Source of the DNA: Terriglobia bacterium
Lineage (GTDB): Bacteria > Acidobacteriota > Terriglobia > Acidiferrales > UBA7541
Reading direction: 5' to 3'
Assembly: GCA_020072805.1 (NCBI GenBank)
Contig: JAIQGC010000005.1
Coordinates: forward strand, 1 to 64,000
DNA length: 64,000 bases
Part shown: one piece after another, positions 54,284 to 63,395 of the stretch
How positions within the stretch are numbered: position 1 is the first letter of the stretch
How the letters are laid out: every line of letters starts with the position of its first letter
Notes under the pieces: model-generated
What the model saw: only the letters and a program-made list of their open reading frames with translations
Told to the model about the DNA's origin: nothing
Databases searched by the model: none
Made by a program: the position numbers and the translations under genes

Positions 54284-54718
54284 ATGCCGAGTGCCGTGAA
54301 ATGGGCGATTGCCCTGTTGTTGGGAGTCGCAGTCATCGTGGTGGGCTGGAAGTGGGCCGGATGGCTGCTGACGTCGTTTTTCGTGATGAACTGTTTCGTG
54401 CTGATCATCGTGGTGCTGCTGCAGAGCGGCAAGGCGGCGGACCTGGCGGGCGCCTTTGGAGGCTCGGGCAGCCAAACGGCCTTCGGGCCGCGCGGCGCGG
54501 CCAATGTGCTTTCGCGGGCGACGACTTGGTGCGCCATCATGTTCATGATCTGCGCGCTGGCGCTGGTCCTGCGGCAGGATAAGACAGTGTCCAAGGGGAA
54601 TTCGATTCTGGAGCGGGTCTCGAAGCCGGCACCGGTGAAGCCCGCGGCCCCTGCTTCCGTTCCGGTCACTCCGGCGCAGCAAGCCCCGGCAGCGCCTCAG
54701 CCCGCCGCCAAGCCCTGA
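54284..54718 (+). CDS. secG: Preprotein translocase subunit SecG
   Basis: 144 residues with two membrane helices and the conserved VVLLQSGKAADLAGAFGGSG loop typical of SecG. It helps SecYE translocation at the inner membrane. The C-terminal 40 residues are Pro/Ala-rich, an extension also seen in other bacteria. The tpiA-secG neighbourhood is a common order, which supports both calls. Confidence 0.92.
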   Translation: MPSAVKWAIALLLGVAVIVVGWKWAGWLLTSFFVMNCFVLIIVVLLQSGKAADLAGAFGGSGSQTAFGPRGAANVLSRATTWCAIMFMICALALVLRQDKTVSKGNSILERVSKPAPVKPAAPASVPVTPAQQAPAAPQPAAKP

Positions 54719-54857
54719 CGTTTTTTCGCCTCGCTTGCGGGGGAGGGTACCCGCGGCTACAATGGCATCTCCTGATCCCGCAGCGGAAGTTCGGCAACTA
54801 GCCGGGGAACAGGGGTTTGCAACATCAGCAGTAAGGTTTTTCTCGTAGTGCAACAGT

Positions 54858-54944
54858 GCGGCAGTGGCGGAATTGGCAGACGCACCAGCTTGAGGGGCTG
54901 GCGGTAGCAATACCGTGGAGGTTCGAGTCCTCTCTGCCGCACCA
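54858..54944 (+). tRNA. tRNA-Leu(GAG)
   Basis: An 87-nt tRNA with a long variable arm (class II). The acceptor GCGGCAG pairs with CTGCCGC, the anticodon stem CCAGC/GCTGG closes TTGAGGG with anticodon GAG, the T-loop contains GGTTCGAGTCC, and CCA is encoded. It follows secG by 139 nt, a frequent bacterial neighbourhood. Confidence 0.95.
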
Positions 54945-55060
54945 ACTTTTCCTTGAATTCAATGCGGCCCCGTGCGGAGCCGTTTCCTTCCGTTCCCATC
55001 GAAAACTGCAAATTGTATTTTAGCTTGCGACTAAACAGTCGATCCGGCTGATGGCACAGC

Positions 55061-55080
55061 GGGCGGGGCAAGCTCCGCCC
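55061..55080. repeat. GC-rich hairpin of the small repeat type
   Basis: GGGCGGGGCAAGCTCCGCCC folds into a stem with a CAAG loop and is followed by CTGCG, similar to the CCTACG tail at 30060. It lies 28 nt after the stop codon of the minus-strand lipoprotein gene, where it may act as its terminator. Confidence 0.45.
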
Positions 55081-55107
55081 CTGCGTGAGGCTCGTGAGAA
55101 ATACGTA

Positions 55108-56721
55108 CTAGGGGATGACGGCGGCGACTTCGTTGGAGTTGACGCTTTCGGCGCCGGCGGAGTCCACGGCGGTGGTCACGTAGTAGTAGGTCGTGGCGGA
55201 TTGCACGCTGCTGTCGGTGTAGTTGGTGAGGGCCACGGCGCTCGCGTTGAGCCTGGTGTAGGGCCCGCCGGAAACCGATCCGCGGTAGACGAAGTACCCC
55301 GCGACGGAGGAGCTGCTGGCCAGCCAGCTTAGACCCACGCTATGGGAGAGCACGCCCGAACCGGACAGAGAAACGCTGGCCGGTGAATTGGCGGCATTGC
55401 TGGTGACGGCGACGCTTCCCGAGAAGCTGCCGGATGCGGCGGGGGAGAAACTGACGTTGAAGGCTGCGGATTGTCCGGCGGCAAGAGTCAGCGGCAGCGC
55501 CAGGCCGCCGGCGGAAAAGGACGAGCCGGTGACGGTGAGCTGAGAAACACTCACGCTGGAGTTTCCGGTGTTGGAAAGAGTGACGGATTGCGTGGCCGAG
55601 GCGGCCACGGTGACGTTGCCGAAACTCAGCGCGGTGGGGCTGGCGGAAAGTTGCAGCGTGGAGGTGACTCCCGATCCGCTCAGGGAAATGGAGGTGGGCG
55701 AAGTGGGCGCGTTGCTGGTGAGCGCGAGGCTGCCGGTTACGCTGCCGGCGGTGGAGGGAGCAAAGCTCACGGTGAAGGAAGAGGACTGGGCCGGGGCGAG
55801 GCTCAGCGGCAGGGTGAGGCCGCTGAGGCCGAAGCCCGCGCCGGTGAGCGCGGCCTTACTGATGGTCAAGGTGGCGCTGCCGGGATTGCTCACCTGCACG
55901 GTCTGGGTATTGGACGTGCCCGTGGTCACGTTGCCGAAGGTGATGCTGCCGGGGGGCACGGAGATTTGCGGCTGCACGCCGGTGCCGGAAAGGGAGATTG
56001 TGGCCGGAGAATTGGTGGCATTGCTCACGATGGAGACGCCTCCTGGGGCGCTGCCTGTGGCCGTGGGGGCGAAGCTGACGCTGAGGGAGGCGGATTGCCC
56101 GGCAGCCAGACTGAGCGGAAGAGTAATCCCGCCGGCGGTGAACCCTGACCCCGTGGCGGTGATCTGGCTGATCGTTACCGCGCTGTTGCCGGTGTTGCTG
56201 AGCGCCACGCTCTGCGAGCTGGATGAGCCGAGCAGAACATTGCCGAAGCTAAGGCTGGTGGCGCCAGGCGAAAGTAGATAGGTCGCGGTGGTCGGCGCAG
56301 CGGAGCCGGTGCTGCCGGTGCCGCCGGTGCCGCTCAAAGGCACGGTGATCAGTCCGCCGGATGTCCGGTTCAGACTGAAGAGGAGCTTGGCGGAGAAGCT
56401 TCCCGCCGTGTCCGGTCGAAAGACGACCTGAAAGGAAGCGTTCTGGCCGCCCTGCAGGGTCAGGGGCAGCGCCGGCCCGGAAAGGATGAACTGCGGCAGG
56501 CCGCTGGAAGCCTGCAGGATGGTGACGCTCTGCTTGCCCAGGTTGGTCAGAACGACGGTGGATGGGGCGCTGCTTGATCCGACGGCGACGGAGCCGAAAC
56601 TCAAAGAAGATGGCGAACTGGAAACACCCGCGTCGGCGACCACCACGCCGGTACAGCCGTAAATCATCATCCCTGCAAGACCGAATGCACACACCCGTAG
56701 CCATTTGTTGAAACGCATCAT
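55108..56721 (-). CDS. Repeat lipoprotein with choice-of-anchor (HYDIN/ASPM-like) domains
   Basis: 537 residues. A signal peptide ends in a lipobox (MMIYGCTG), so it is probably a surface or periplasmic lipoprotein. Four similar domains of about 100 residues (about 30-130, 150-250, 250-350 and 355-455) share SLSFGNV...T..VTLSNTGNS, a FAP..AGS core and an ISLSGSGV end; this is the choice-of-anchor D/ASPM-SPD2-Hydin type. A C-terminal fibronectin III-like domain follows (HSVGLSWLASSSSVAGYFVY). Such proteins are common in acidobacteria and likely mediate surface binding. Function unknown. Confidence 0.85.
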   Translation of the reverse strand: MMRFNKWLRVCAFGLAGMMIYGCTGVVVADAGVSSSPSSLSFGSVAVGSSSAPSTVVLTNLGKQSVTILQASSGLPQFILSGPALPLTLQGGQNASFQVVFRPDTAGSFSAKLLFSLNRTSGGLITVPLSGTGGTGSTGSAAPTTATYLLSPGATSLSFGNVLLGSSSSQSVALSNTGNSAVTISQITATGSGFTAGGITLPLSLAAGQSASLSVSFAPTATGSAPGGVSIVSNATNSPATISLSGTGVQPQISVPPGSITFGNVTTGTSNTQTVQVSNPGSATLTISKAALTGAGFGLSGLTLPLSLAPAQSSSFTVSFAPSTAGSVTGSLALTSNAPTSPTSISLSGSGVTSTLQLSASPTALSFGNVTVAASATQSVTLSNTGNSSVSVSQLTVTGSSFSAGGLALPLTLAAGQSAAFNVSFSPAASGSFSGSVAVTSNAANSPASVSLSGSGVLSHSVGLSWLASSSSVAGYFVYRGSVSGGPYTRLNASAVALTNYTDSSVQSATTYYYVTTAVDSAGAESVNSNEVAAVIP

Positions 56722-57024
56722 TTCCCCCGGGCTATTTTTTTAAACAGCGCGTAAACTCTGGCTGGGAGAGGACCGCAGAGATTCGCTGTTCTTTCACGCC
56801 CACTCTACAGGGGAAGAGTAAGCGAGAGGGAAACGCGCGGCTACTGGCGTGAAGGTCAGATTTGGAGCAGGCCGCGCCGTTCCTTCGTGCCGGGAAAAAA
56901 CCTGTCCTGGACTGGACGCGAGGGGCAACGAGTACAGGAAAAGTGCACTGTCCTTATTCCAAGATGGGTCTAATGCGATGAATCAGAAATGAAATGCGGG
57001 CGAGAGAAGGGAAGGGGAATGCGC
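56722..57024. other. Intergenic region, no gene seen
   Basis: About 300 nt upstream of the minus-strand lipoprotein gene and downstream of the peroxiredoxin terminator. An AT-rich stretch at 56730-56745 could hold the lipoprotein promoter. Nothing else is recognisable. Confidence 0.35.
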
Positions 57025-57058
57025 GGAAAAGAAGAAGGCGGCGCCCGAAGACGCCGCC
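57025..57058 (-). terminator. Intrinsic terminator of the selenoprotein gene
   Basis: Read on the minus strand, GGCGGCG and CGCCGCC form a perfect 7-bp stem around a TCTTCGGG loop, followed by TTCTTCTTTTC. It lies 7 nt after the peroxiredoxin stop codon. Confidence 0.65.
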
Positions 57059-57065
57059 CGAAGAA

Positions 57066-57647
57066 TTATTTTTTGTGAAGTTTGGTGCACACGGCGATGG
57101 CGCTGTTGGGATTGACGGCGCCGGTGCCTTCCTCGACGTGCTGGATGACGCCCTGCTTGTCCACCACGAAGGTAGTTCGCTGGGCCCATTCGTATTCGTC
57201 TTTCTCCACGTCGTAGAGCTTCAGGATGCCGTACTGCTTGAGCACCTTGCGATTCATGTCGCTCAGCAGGGGGAAGGTGACCCCGAGTTTTTCCGCGAAA
57301 GCGTTGTTGGCCGCCGGGCTGTCAATGCTGATGCCCAGCACGACGGTGTCCGCCGCGTCCAGTTTTTGCCTATCAGCCTGATAGGCTTGCAATTCCTTCG
57401 TTCAACCTTCGGTGAAGGCCAGAACGTAGAAGGCCAGGACTACGTTCTTCTTGCCGCGAAAATCGCCCAGGTGCACCGGCTTCCATTTATTGTCGAGCAG
57501 GGTGAAGTCCGGCGCCGTGTCTCCCACCTTCAGGCTGGTATGCGCCACGCCGGCCTGCGGCACGGGTTCTCCCGCGGGCAGGCGGGAGGCCACTCCCCCA
57601 GCGATGAGCGCAGCGAGCGCCGCGGCTGCGAAACCTTTTAAGTTCAT
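57066..57647 (-). CDS. Exported peroxiredoxin with in-frame TGA (probable selenocysteine) at the peroxidatic position
   Basis: 193 residues if TGA at 57402-57404 is read as Sec82; otherwise the gene is split. The signal peptide is [18 protein letters not shown]. The thioredoxin fold has APDFTLLD and the active site FTEG-U-TKEL, where Thr79 sits three residues before the TGA codon, as Thr does before the peroxidatic Cys in AhpC/TSA and PrxU proteins. The frame stays open and protein-like after TGA ([33 protein letters not shown]). A 7-bp hairpin, GCCTATC-AGGCT-GATAGGC, starts 15 nt after TGA, a spacing expected of a bacterial SECIS. It would reduce peroxides in the periplasm or at the surface. 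Cys188 might resolve the selenenic acid. ATG 57647 is used. SelA, SelB and tRNA-Sec are not in the window. Confidence 0.82.
57368..57386 (-). promoter_or_regulatory. SECIS-like hairpin for selenocysteine insertion
   Basis: On the minus strand GCCTATCAGGCTGATAGGC forms a perfect 7-bp stem with loop AGGCT. It begins 15 nt after TGA 57402-57404, with its loop 22 nt away. Bacterial SECIS stems lie in the coding sequence just past UGA and present a G-containing apical loop; the E. coli fdhF loop reads AGGUCU. Confidence 0.72.
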
Positions 57648-57746
57648 GAAACCTCGCTTTCTCTGGAAAGATTGGACCCGGCAGAAGTATACGCCGGGGA
57701 AGGGGCGCGGCAAACGTGTATTCAGAGCGGCTGTCTTAGCCCGTGG

Positions 57747-58004
57747 TCAGCGAAGGCGGCCGGGCGGATCGGCCGGCGGCGGCATGGCCTGGGAGCGCGA
57801 GGTGGCGGGGGAGTTCGGAGAGAGCTTCGCGGGAGCGGGCTGGGGGAGGCCCACGCCGGCGTTGAGGTCGTAATGCTCCTTGCCGCAGCGGGGGCAGAAG
57901 CCCTTGCCGGTGTCCTCGTCGCGCAGGCTGGCCAGTTCGTAGCATCCGCAGATGCAATCGCAATAGCCGGTTTCCGAAGCGGTCTTGATGGGGACCAGAG
58001 CCAT
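57747..58004 (-). CDS. Small zinc-ribbon protein
   Basis: 85 residues. Cysteine-rich N-terminal part (GYCDCICGCYE, then FCPRCGKEHYDLN) with two Cys clusters that could bind zinc as a ribbon, followed by a Pro/Ser-rich tail of about 35 residues. GGAGG lies 10 nt before ATG 58004. The open frame continues upstream to 58145 without convincing protein. Function unknown; the domain suggests nucleic-acid or protein binding. Confidence 0.6.
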   Translation of the reverse strand: MALVPIKTASETGYCDCICGCYELASLRDEDTGKGFCPRCGKEHYDLNAGVGLPQPAPAKLSPNSPATSRSQAMPPPADPPGRLR

Positions 58005-58081
58005 GAGGAAAAGACCTCCGGGGCGAAAGTGTATGCGCAGCGGGCGGCGCGCGCAAGGTCCGCTTGGCGGCCGGGCGGCGC

Positions 58082-59161
58082 TCAGAGATTCTGCAAATGG
58101 GCCAGGCGGAAAGGGGACTCCAGGTTGCGCCGCAATTCGATCCAATGGGTGTCCGGGATGGCCATGAAAACCTCGACGACCTGGGGATCAAACTGCGTGC
58201 CGGAGCAGCGCTTGACCTCGTCGCGGGCGTGGGCGATGGGCAGGGCGCGGCGGTAAGGGCGGTCGGAAATCATGGCGTCGACGGCGTCGGCGATGGAGAA
58301 AATGCGCGCGCCCAGGGGAATCTCCTCGCCCTTCAAGCCGCGGGGATAGCCCGAGCCGTCGTAAAACTCCTGGTGCGCCAGAACGATTTCCGCGGCGTCG
58401 CGCAGGAAGGGAATGCGGGTGAGCATGTTGTAGCCGATTTCGCAGTGGGTTTTCATGACGACGCGCTCATCGTCATTGAGCGGGCCGGGCTTGCGCAGGA
58501 TGCCGTCGGGGATGGCCATTTTGCCGATGTCGTGCAGGAAAGCGGCGCGGGCCAGAATGGGCAGAAATTCCGAGGGAACCTCCATGGCCTTGGCGATGGA
58601 AATGGTGAAGGCGGTGACGCGCTGGCAATGGCCCTCGGTCTCCGCGTCGCGCAGGTCCAGCGCGCTGCCCAGTGCTTCCAGGGTGTCGTCGTAGGACTGC
58701 TCGAGCTGGGTGAGCGCCCCGGAGAGCTGCGCGGTGCGCTCCTCGACGAGGTCCTCCAGATTGCGCTGGTAATTGCGGTTTTCCAGGATCAGCCGGCGGT
58801 GCTGAAGGGCGCGCCGCACGCTCAGAAACAACTGGTCCTTTTCAAACGGCTTGAGGATGTAGTCGTAAGCGCCGCGGCGGATGGCTTCGAGCGCCGTGGA
58901 GATGTCGTGGATGGCCGTGACCATGATCACCGGAACGTCGGCGTCGTATTCCCGCAGCCATTCCAGCAGGCGCATCCCGTCCATCTCGGGCATGATCATG
59001 TCGCTGAGGACCAGGTCGGGAAGGAATTTGGGCGCCAGTTCCTGGGCGGCCCGCCCGTTGGACGCGGTCATGCACTGAAAGCCCTGGGCTTCCAGCAGGG
59101 TAGAGACGACTTCCCGGATCGGTTCTTCGTCGTCCACGACCAGTATTTTTTCAGTGTCCAC
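58082..59161 (-). CDS. Response regulator with HD-GYP domain
   Basis: 359 residues. Receiver (VDDEEP, phospho-acceptor Asp54 in LVLSDMIMPEMDG, Lys in ILKPFEK), a coiled linker (about 120-150), then HD-GYP (AAFLHDIGKMAIPDGIL, HQEFYDGSGYPRGL, ADAVDAMISDRPYR). HD-GYP enzymes hydrolyse cyclic-di-GMP to GMP or pGpG. The upstream region is shared with the divergent hybrid histidine kinase, which is a plausible partner. Likely controlled by phosphorylation. Confidence 0.92.
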   Translation of the reverse strand: MDTEKILVVDDEEPIREVVSTLLEAQGFQCMTASNGRAAQELAPKFLPDLVLSDMIMPEMDGMRLLEWLREYDADVPVIMVTAIHDISTALEAIRRGAYDYILKPFEKDQLFLSVRRALQHRRLILENRNYQRNLEDLVEERTAQLSGALTQLEQSYDDTLEALGSALDLRDAETEGHCQRVTAFTISIAKAMEVPSEFLPILARAAFLHDIGKMAIPDGILRKPGPLNDDERVVMKTHCEIGYNMLTRIPFLRDAAEIVLAHQEFYDGSGYPRGLKGEEIPLGARIFSIADAVDAMISDRPYRRALPIAHARDEVKRCSGTQFDPQVVEVFMAIPDTHWIELRRNLESPFRLAHLQNL

Positions 59162-59409
59162 AGTTTAAGAGTCTCCATGGCCATTATATGAGAAAGCACA
59201 TCCCAGGTGTGCAGCTCTTGCTCAGTTTGAAAACAGCGTGTAACGTCGCTTCCAGGCACTCCCCAGGCGATAAAGAAGCAGGAAGCCGCTGAATAGGCCC
59301 GGGTATTGGCTGAATTCGGCGGGGCACGACAGGGAGGCAGGATATCGTTACCAGCGCTCAAAATCTGCTGCTGCCTTTCTTCGATGCAGCCGCCCTGCTG
59401 ATCCTGCTG

Positions 59410-62400
59410 GTGCTGCTCGCCCATTTGCGCAAGGACGCGCCCCTCGCCTATTTCCGAATCTGGCTGGCCGGGTGGACCTGCCTGACGGCAGGCAGTCTGG
59501 CCCAGGGCATTTCCCTCCTGTTCCCGGACGCTCCGGCGATTTTAAGGCTCACCGCCGAATTCGGCAGCGTCCTTGGCGCTCTGCTGTTTTTGGCCGCGGT
59601 CATTCAATACACTTCAGATTCTTCCCGCAAAATCTGGCAGTTGCTGCCCCTGGTTGTTCTGACCTTGTCCGTGTTTCTCTACATCGAGCGCGGCGCGGCG
59701 GCGGAGATCGGCCGCATGCGCTGGGAGACCGGGCTGCTGCAGAGCGTGGTTCTTCTCTTCGCCGGAATGCTGATGTGGAAGAAGGAGAATTCCACCGCCG
59801 GGGTGGGCAGCAAGCTGATGGCCACGGCCCTGTTGCTGGGCGGATTGCATGGCCTGGACCGTCCCATCTGGCCGGATCATCCGCTGTTTCTCTTTCGCGT
59901 GGCCTTCGACGACCTGGTGATGATGGCCTCGGGAATCGGCATGGTCATCGTGGTGCTGGAAGGCGCGCGCGCGCGCACCGAGGAATTGAGCGACAAACTG
60001 CGCCGCCTTACCCTGCTGACCACCGCCAGCACGCAAACTCTTTCCGTTCAGGAAGTGCTGGACAATGTGCTGCACCACCTGGTGGTGAGCATGAATGCCA
60101 GCAGCGGCGTGGTGCGCATTCTGGAAGGGGAAGGGGATGCGGCGGAACTGGTGGCGCGCAGCTCCATCGGTTTCGACGGCGCGTATTTGCAGAAGTACCA
60201 CAGCTTTTCCGCATCCACGCCCTGGGCCAAGTCCATTCTGCATGAAAACTTCGTGCTGCATGACGTGGATGAGACCGCCGACGAACCGACGCGCAGGCGC
60301 CTGATTGATTGCGGGCTGGTGCGCATGGCCACCGTGCCCCTGCCGGGGAAGGACGGTCCTCTGGGAGTCGTGGCCATCGGCTCCGCCCGCCCGGTGCGCT
60401 TCCAGGAGGATGAAATCGCCTTCATGGCCAACGTGGCCAACCTGCTGGGGCTGACCTTGCAGAACGTGAACCTCTTCAAACAGGCAGCCGCGGCGCAGCA
60501 GCAATGGGCGGACACCTTCGATTCCATCGCCGACCCCGTCTTCGTCCATGACCCCGCCTTCCGCATTGGCCGCAGCAACCGCAGGCTGGCACAGCTTCTG
60601 GGCCGCGAGGATGCCGCGCTCGCCGGCGCTTCCGTGCGAGACGTCTTTTCCAGAAAGAACGCGAAATTCAGAGACTGCCCCTATTGCGAGGGCGTCGCCG
60701 GAGACGGCGATGAACGCGACCCCTGGCTTCCGGGATACTTCCTCGCTTCCAATTCCAGCTTCGCGGATTCGGCGGGGCGGCCACAGGGCACGATCCACGT
60801 TCTGAAGGACATCACCGAACGCAAGCGCGCGGAAGAAAAATACCAAACCCTGGTTTCCAATGTACAGGAAGGCGTATTCATTTCCACGCCCCAGGGGTAT
60901 TTCCTGGACTTCAACCAGTCCTTTCTGCAAATGACCGGATATGCCGGCCGCGAAGAACTCCTCTCCGCCGATATTCCTTCCCTCTATGTGGACCCGGCCG
61001 AGCGCGACCGTCTGAAAAAACTGCTGCAGGAACACGGCAGCGTGAACGACTTCGAATTTGAAATCTACCGCAAGGACGGGGAGATCCGCACGGTCATCGA
61101 ATCCTCCATCGCCGTCCGCGATGCCGCCGGCAGTGTGACGGCTTACCAGGGTTTTTTGCAGGACATCACCGAGCGCAAGCGCGCGGAACTGGAGATCCGC
61201 CGGCGCAACCGCGACCTGATGGTGCTCAACTCCATCAGCCAGACCCTCAACGAATCCCTCAATCTCCGCGATTCGGTTCATCGCGCCCTCGCTCAGTTGC
61301 AGGATCTCTTCCACATTGATTCCACCACGCTCTACCTCATTCAGGGGCAGCCTGCGGTTCTCCGCCGCATCGCCGCGCTGGGCCACCGCAGCGAATATGC
61401 GAACAGGTCGCCGCAGATTCCCATTCAGCCCGAGGTACTCCAGCAATTGAACGCTGCCCGGCCGACTTTCGTGCCCATTCAGGCCCTGCCTTTCTCCGGA
61501 GCCTTCCGCGATGTTCAGCTCAAAGAGGGGTTTGTGAGCGTGCATGTGCTCGTGCTGTGGTCGAAGGACAAGGCCATCGGAGGCTTGTCGCTGAATAACC
61601 GGACCCCGCGGGAGTATTCGCCCGCGGACATCAATCTGCTCGTGGCCATCGGAAGCCAGATGGCCAGCGCGGCGGAAAAATCCATGCTCTTTGAAGAGAC
61701 CCGGCTGGCCTATGACAATTTGCGGCGCACCCAGGAGCAGCTCCTGCACAGCGAAAAAATGGCCGCTGTGGGGCAGTTGATCTCCGGGGTGGCCCATGAG
61801 CTCAATAATCCCCTCACCGCCATTCTCGGTTACAGCCAGTTGCTCACTTCTTCCGCCGAATCCGGCACGCAGACCCTGACCTATTCCGAAAAACTCTATA
61901 AGCAGGCCCAGCGCACACACCGCATCGTGCAGAATCTCCTCAGCTTTGCCCGCCAGCATAAGCCGGAGCGAAATCCCGTCCAGCTCAATCAGACCATCGA
62001 GGATACTCTGGCGCTGCGCGACTACGACCTGCGCTCCAGCAATATCCGCCTGCACCTCGATCTGGCCCCGGACCTGCCCCTCACCTCCGCCGACCCCCAC
62101 CAGATGCAGCAGGTCTTCCTCAATATGGTCAATAATGCCCTGGACGCCATCCTGGAACACGCCGCGGAAGGCGATATCTGGATTCGCACGGCGGCCGAGG
62201 GCGGTCGCGTGGTCATCGAAATCGCCGACAGCGGCCCCGGCGTGAAGGATCCCCTGCGCGTCTTCGATCCTTTTTACACCACCAAGCCCGTGGGCAAGGG
62301 CACCGGCCTGGGCTTGAGTATCTGCTACGGAATCGTCACCGAACACGGCGGGACCATCCGCGTGCACAATGCAGCGCCGCGGGGCGCCACCTTCTCCATC

Positions 62401-62862
62401 GAACTTCCTCTGCATGCCGGAAAGAACGCCGAGGTGGCCGCCGCTCCGCCCCCCGCTCCCATCTCGCGGGAGGGGCGAATCCTGATCGTGGATCGCGACG
62501 AATCCGTGCTCGAGGCCGTGAGCGAAATCCTGCGCAGCCGCTATTCCTCCGTTCTGACCGCCCAGACCGCCGAAAGCGCCCGGGAAATTCTCGGCAAAAA
62601 CGAATTTGACGTCCTCGTGGCGGACCTGCGGCTCGACGATCGCAAGAACGGCAGTGGATTTTTTGAATGGCTGGGAGCGCAGCAGCCGGTCATGGGCAAG
62701 CGCCTGGTGCTGATGAGTTCGGCGGCCCCCCTGGACGGCAACAGCAATCAGTGGGAACGCCAGGGAGTGCAAATTCTTCAGAAGCCCTTCAAAACCACGG
62801 AACTGATCGCCGCAGTGGAAGAAATCCTGCGCCAGGTTTACGCCGTCCCGGCCGTTTCCTGA
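59410..62862 (+). CDS. Hybrid sensor histidine kinase with membrane, GAF, PAS and receiver domains
   Basis: 1150 residues from GTG 59410. Several membrane helices at the N-terminus (about 1-180), a GAF domain (about 195-355), three PAS-type regions (about 360-610, two ending in DITERKRAE), a second GAF (about 620-770), HisKA with the His in GVAHELNNPL, HATPase (NMVNNALDAIL, DSGPGV, GTGLGLSI) and a C-terminal receiver (LIVDRDESV, VLVADLRLDD). The first membrane helix actually begins upstream: in-frame codons back to 59344 encode VTSAQNLLLPFFDAAALLIL, and GGGAGG (59332-59337) lies 6 nt before ATC 59344, so translation may start there. Its 3' end overlaps the convergent gene by 25 nt. Confidence 0.88.
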   Translation: MLLAHLRKDAPLAYFRIWLAGWTCLTAGSLAQGISLLFPDAPAILRLTAEFGSVLGALLFLAAVIQYTSDSSRKIWQLLPLVVLTLSVFLYIERGAAAEIGRMRWETGLLQSVVLLFAGMLMWKKENSTAGVGSKLMATALLLGGLHGLDRPIWPDHPLFLFRVAFDDLVMMASGIGMVIVVLEGARARTEELSDKLRRLTLLTTASTQTLSVQEVLDNVLHHLVVSMNASSGVVRILEGEGDAAELVARSSIGFDGAYLQKYHSFSASTPWAKSILHENFVLHDVDETADEPTRRRLIDCGLVRMATVPLPGKDGPLGVVAIGSARPVRFQEDEIAFMANVANLLGLTLQNVNLFKQAAAAQQQWADTFDSIADPVFVHDPAFRIGRSNRRLAQLLGREDAALAGASVRDVFSRKNAKFRDCPYCEGVAGDGDERDPWLPGYFLASNSSFADSAGRPQGTIHVLKDITERKRAEEKYQTLVSNVQEGVFISTPQGYFLDFNQSFLQMTGYAGREELLSADIPSLYVDPAERDRLKKLLQEHGSVNDFEFEIYRKDGEIRTVIESSIAVRDAAGSVTAYQGFLQDITERKRAELEIRRRNRDLMVLNSISQTLNESLNLRDSVHRALAQLQDLFHIDSTTLYLIQGQPAVLRRIAALGHRSEYANRSPQIPIQPEVLQQLNAARPTFVPIQALPFSGAFRDVQLKEGFVSVHVLVLWSKDKAIGGLSLNNRTPREYSPADINLLVAIGSQMASAAEKSMLFEETRLAYDNLRRTQEQLLHSEKMAAVGQLISGVAHELNNPLTAILGYSQLLTSSAESGTQTLTYSEKLYKQAQRTHRIVQNLLSFARQHKPERNPVQLNQTIEDTLALRDYDLRSSNIRLHLDLAPDLPLTSADPHQMQQVFLNMVNNALDAILEHAAEGDIWIRTAAEGGRVVIEIADSGPGVKDPLRVFDPFYTTKPVGKGTGLGLSICYGIVTEHGGTIRVHNAAPRGATFSIELPLHAGKNAEVAAAPPPAPISREGRILIVDRDESVLEAVSEILRSRYSSVLTAQTAESAREILGKNEFDVLVADLRLDDRKNGSGFFEWLGAQQPVMGKRLVLMSSAAPLDGNSNQWERQGVQILQKPFKTTELIAAVEEILRQVYAVPAVS

Positions 62863-63395
62863 AGGGCCTGGACGGCCCGCTCTCCCATTTCGAGAATCGC
62901 CGCATCCAGCCGCGTCGAAAGGGTTCCCACCGTCTGCACGATCTTCAGAAGCTGCCACTGCGGGGAAATCCCGGCGAGCAGCATCAGGCGGACGCAGCGG
63001 TAGCGCAATTCAAATTCCACGGCCAGGCGGAAGCGCTCCGCTTCCTGACCGGCCACGACCTTGGGGGAGAGCGTGGCAAGGACCCGGGCGATCTGCAACA
63101 GGCTGCGAAAATCGTGGTGAATGGCTTTCACGTATTCCAGAGCCACGCGCTGCCGCTCCGCCCGCGCGCGGCGGGCCAGCTTTGGCGATCCCCGCTCTTG
63201 CAGATAGTTCAAATCCTCTTCGCTGAAAGTCTGGCGCACTTGCGGGTAATACAGCGCATTGTGCAGCGGAGAACCCGTGCCCGGGACCAGTTTCATGCGG
63301 GCCGGCGAGTCCTCCGCGGATTCACGCAAGCTCCAGGACAGAATCGCCAGCAGCAATCCCACCAGGACCACAAAACTGATCACCGTCCAGGTCAT
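62838..63395 (-). CDS. Membrane-anchored hypothetical protein
   Basis: 185 residues. One N-terminal membrane helix (VISFVVLVGLLLAILSW), then a basic, mostly helical cytoplasmic or periplasmic region rich in Arg and Leu with repeating LARRARAERQRV and FELRYRCVRLMLL. Family not recognised. It overlaps the gene upstream by ATGA, so the two are co-translated, and its 3' end overlaps the hybrid kinase gene by 25 nt on the other strand. Confidence 0.6.
   Translation of the reverse strand: MTWTVISFVVLVGLLLAILSWSLRESAEDSPARMKLVPGTGSPLHNALYYPQVRQTFSEEDLNYLQERGSPKLARRARAERQRVALEYVKAIHHDFRSLLQIARVLATLSPKVVAGQEAERFRLAVEFELRYRCVRLMLLAGISPQWQLLKIVQTVGTLSTRLDAAILEMGERAVQALQETAGTA

Noticed and set aside
57392..57404. 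Frameshift or nonsense pseudogene in the peroxiredoxin
   Set aside because: Reading frame is the same on both sides of TGA, TGA sits at the catalytic Cys, and a SECIS-like hairpin follows; random nonsense mutation explains these less well than Sec.
59614..62958. Antisense open frame of over 1100 codons opposite the hybrid kinase
   Set aside because: Same cause; His-, Gln- and Gly-rich product with no domain.
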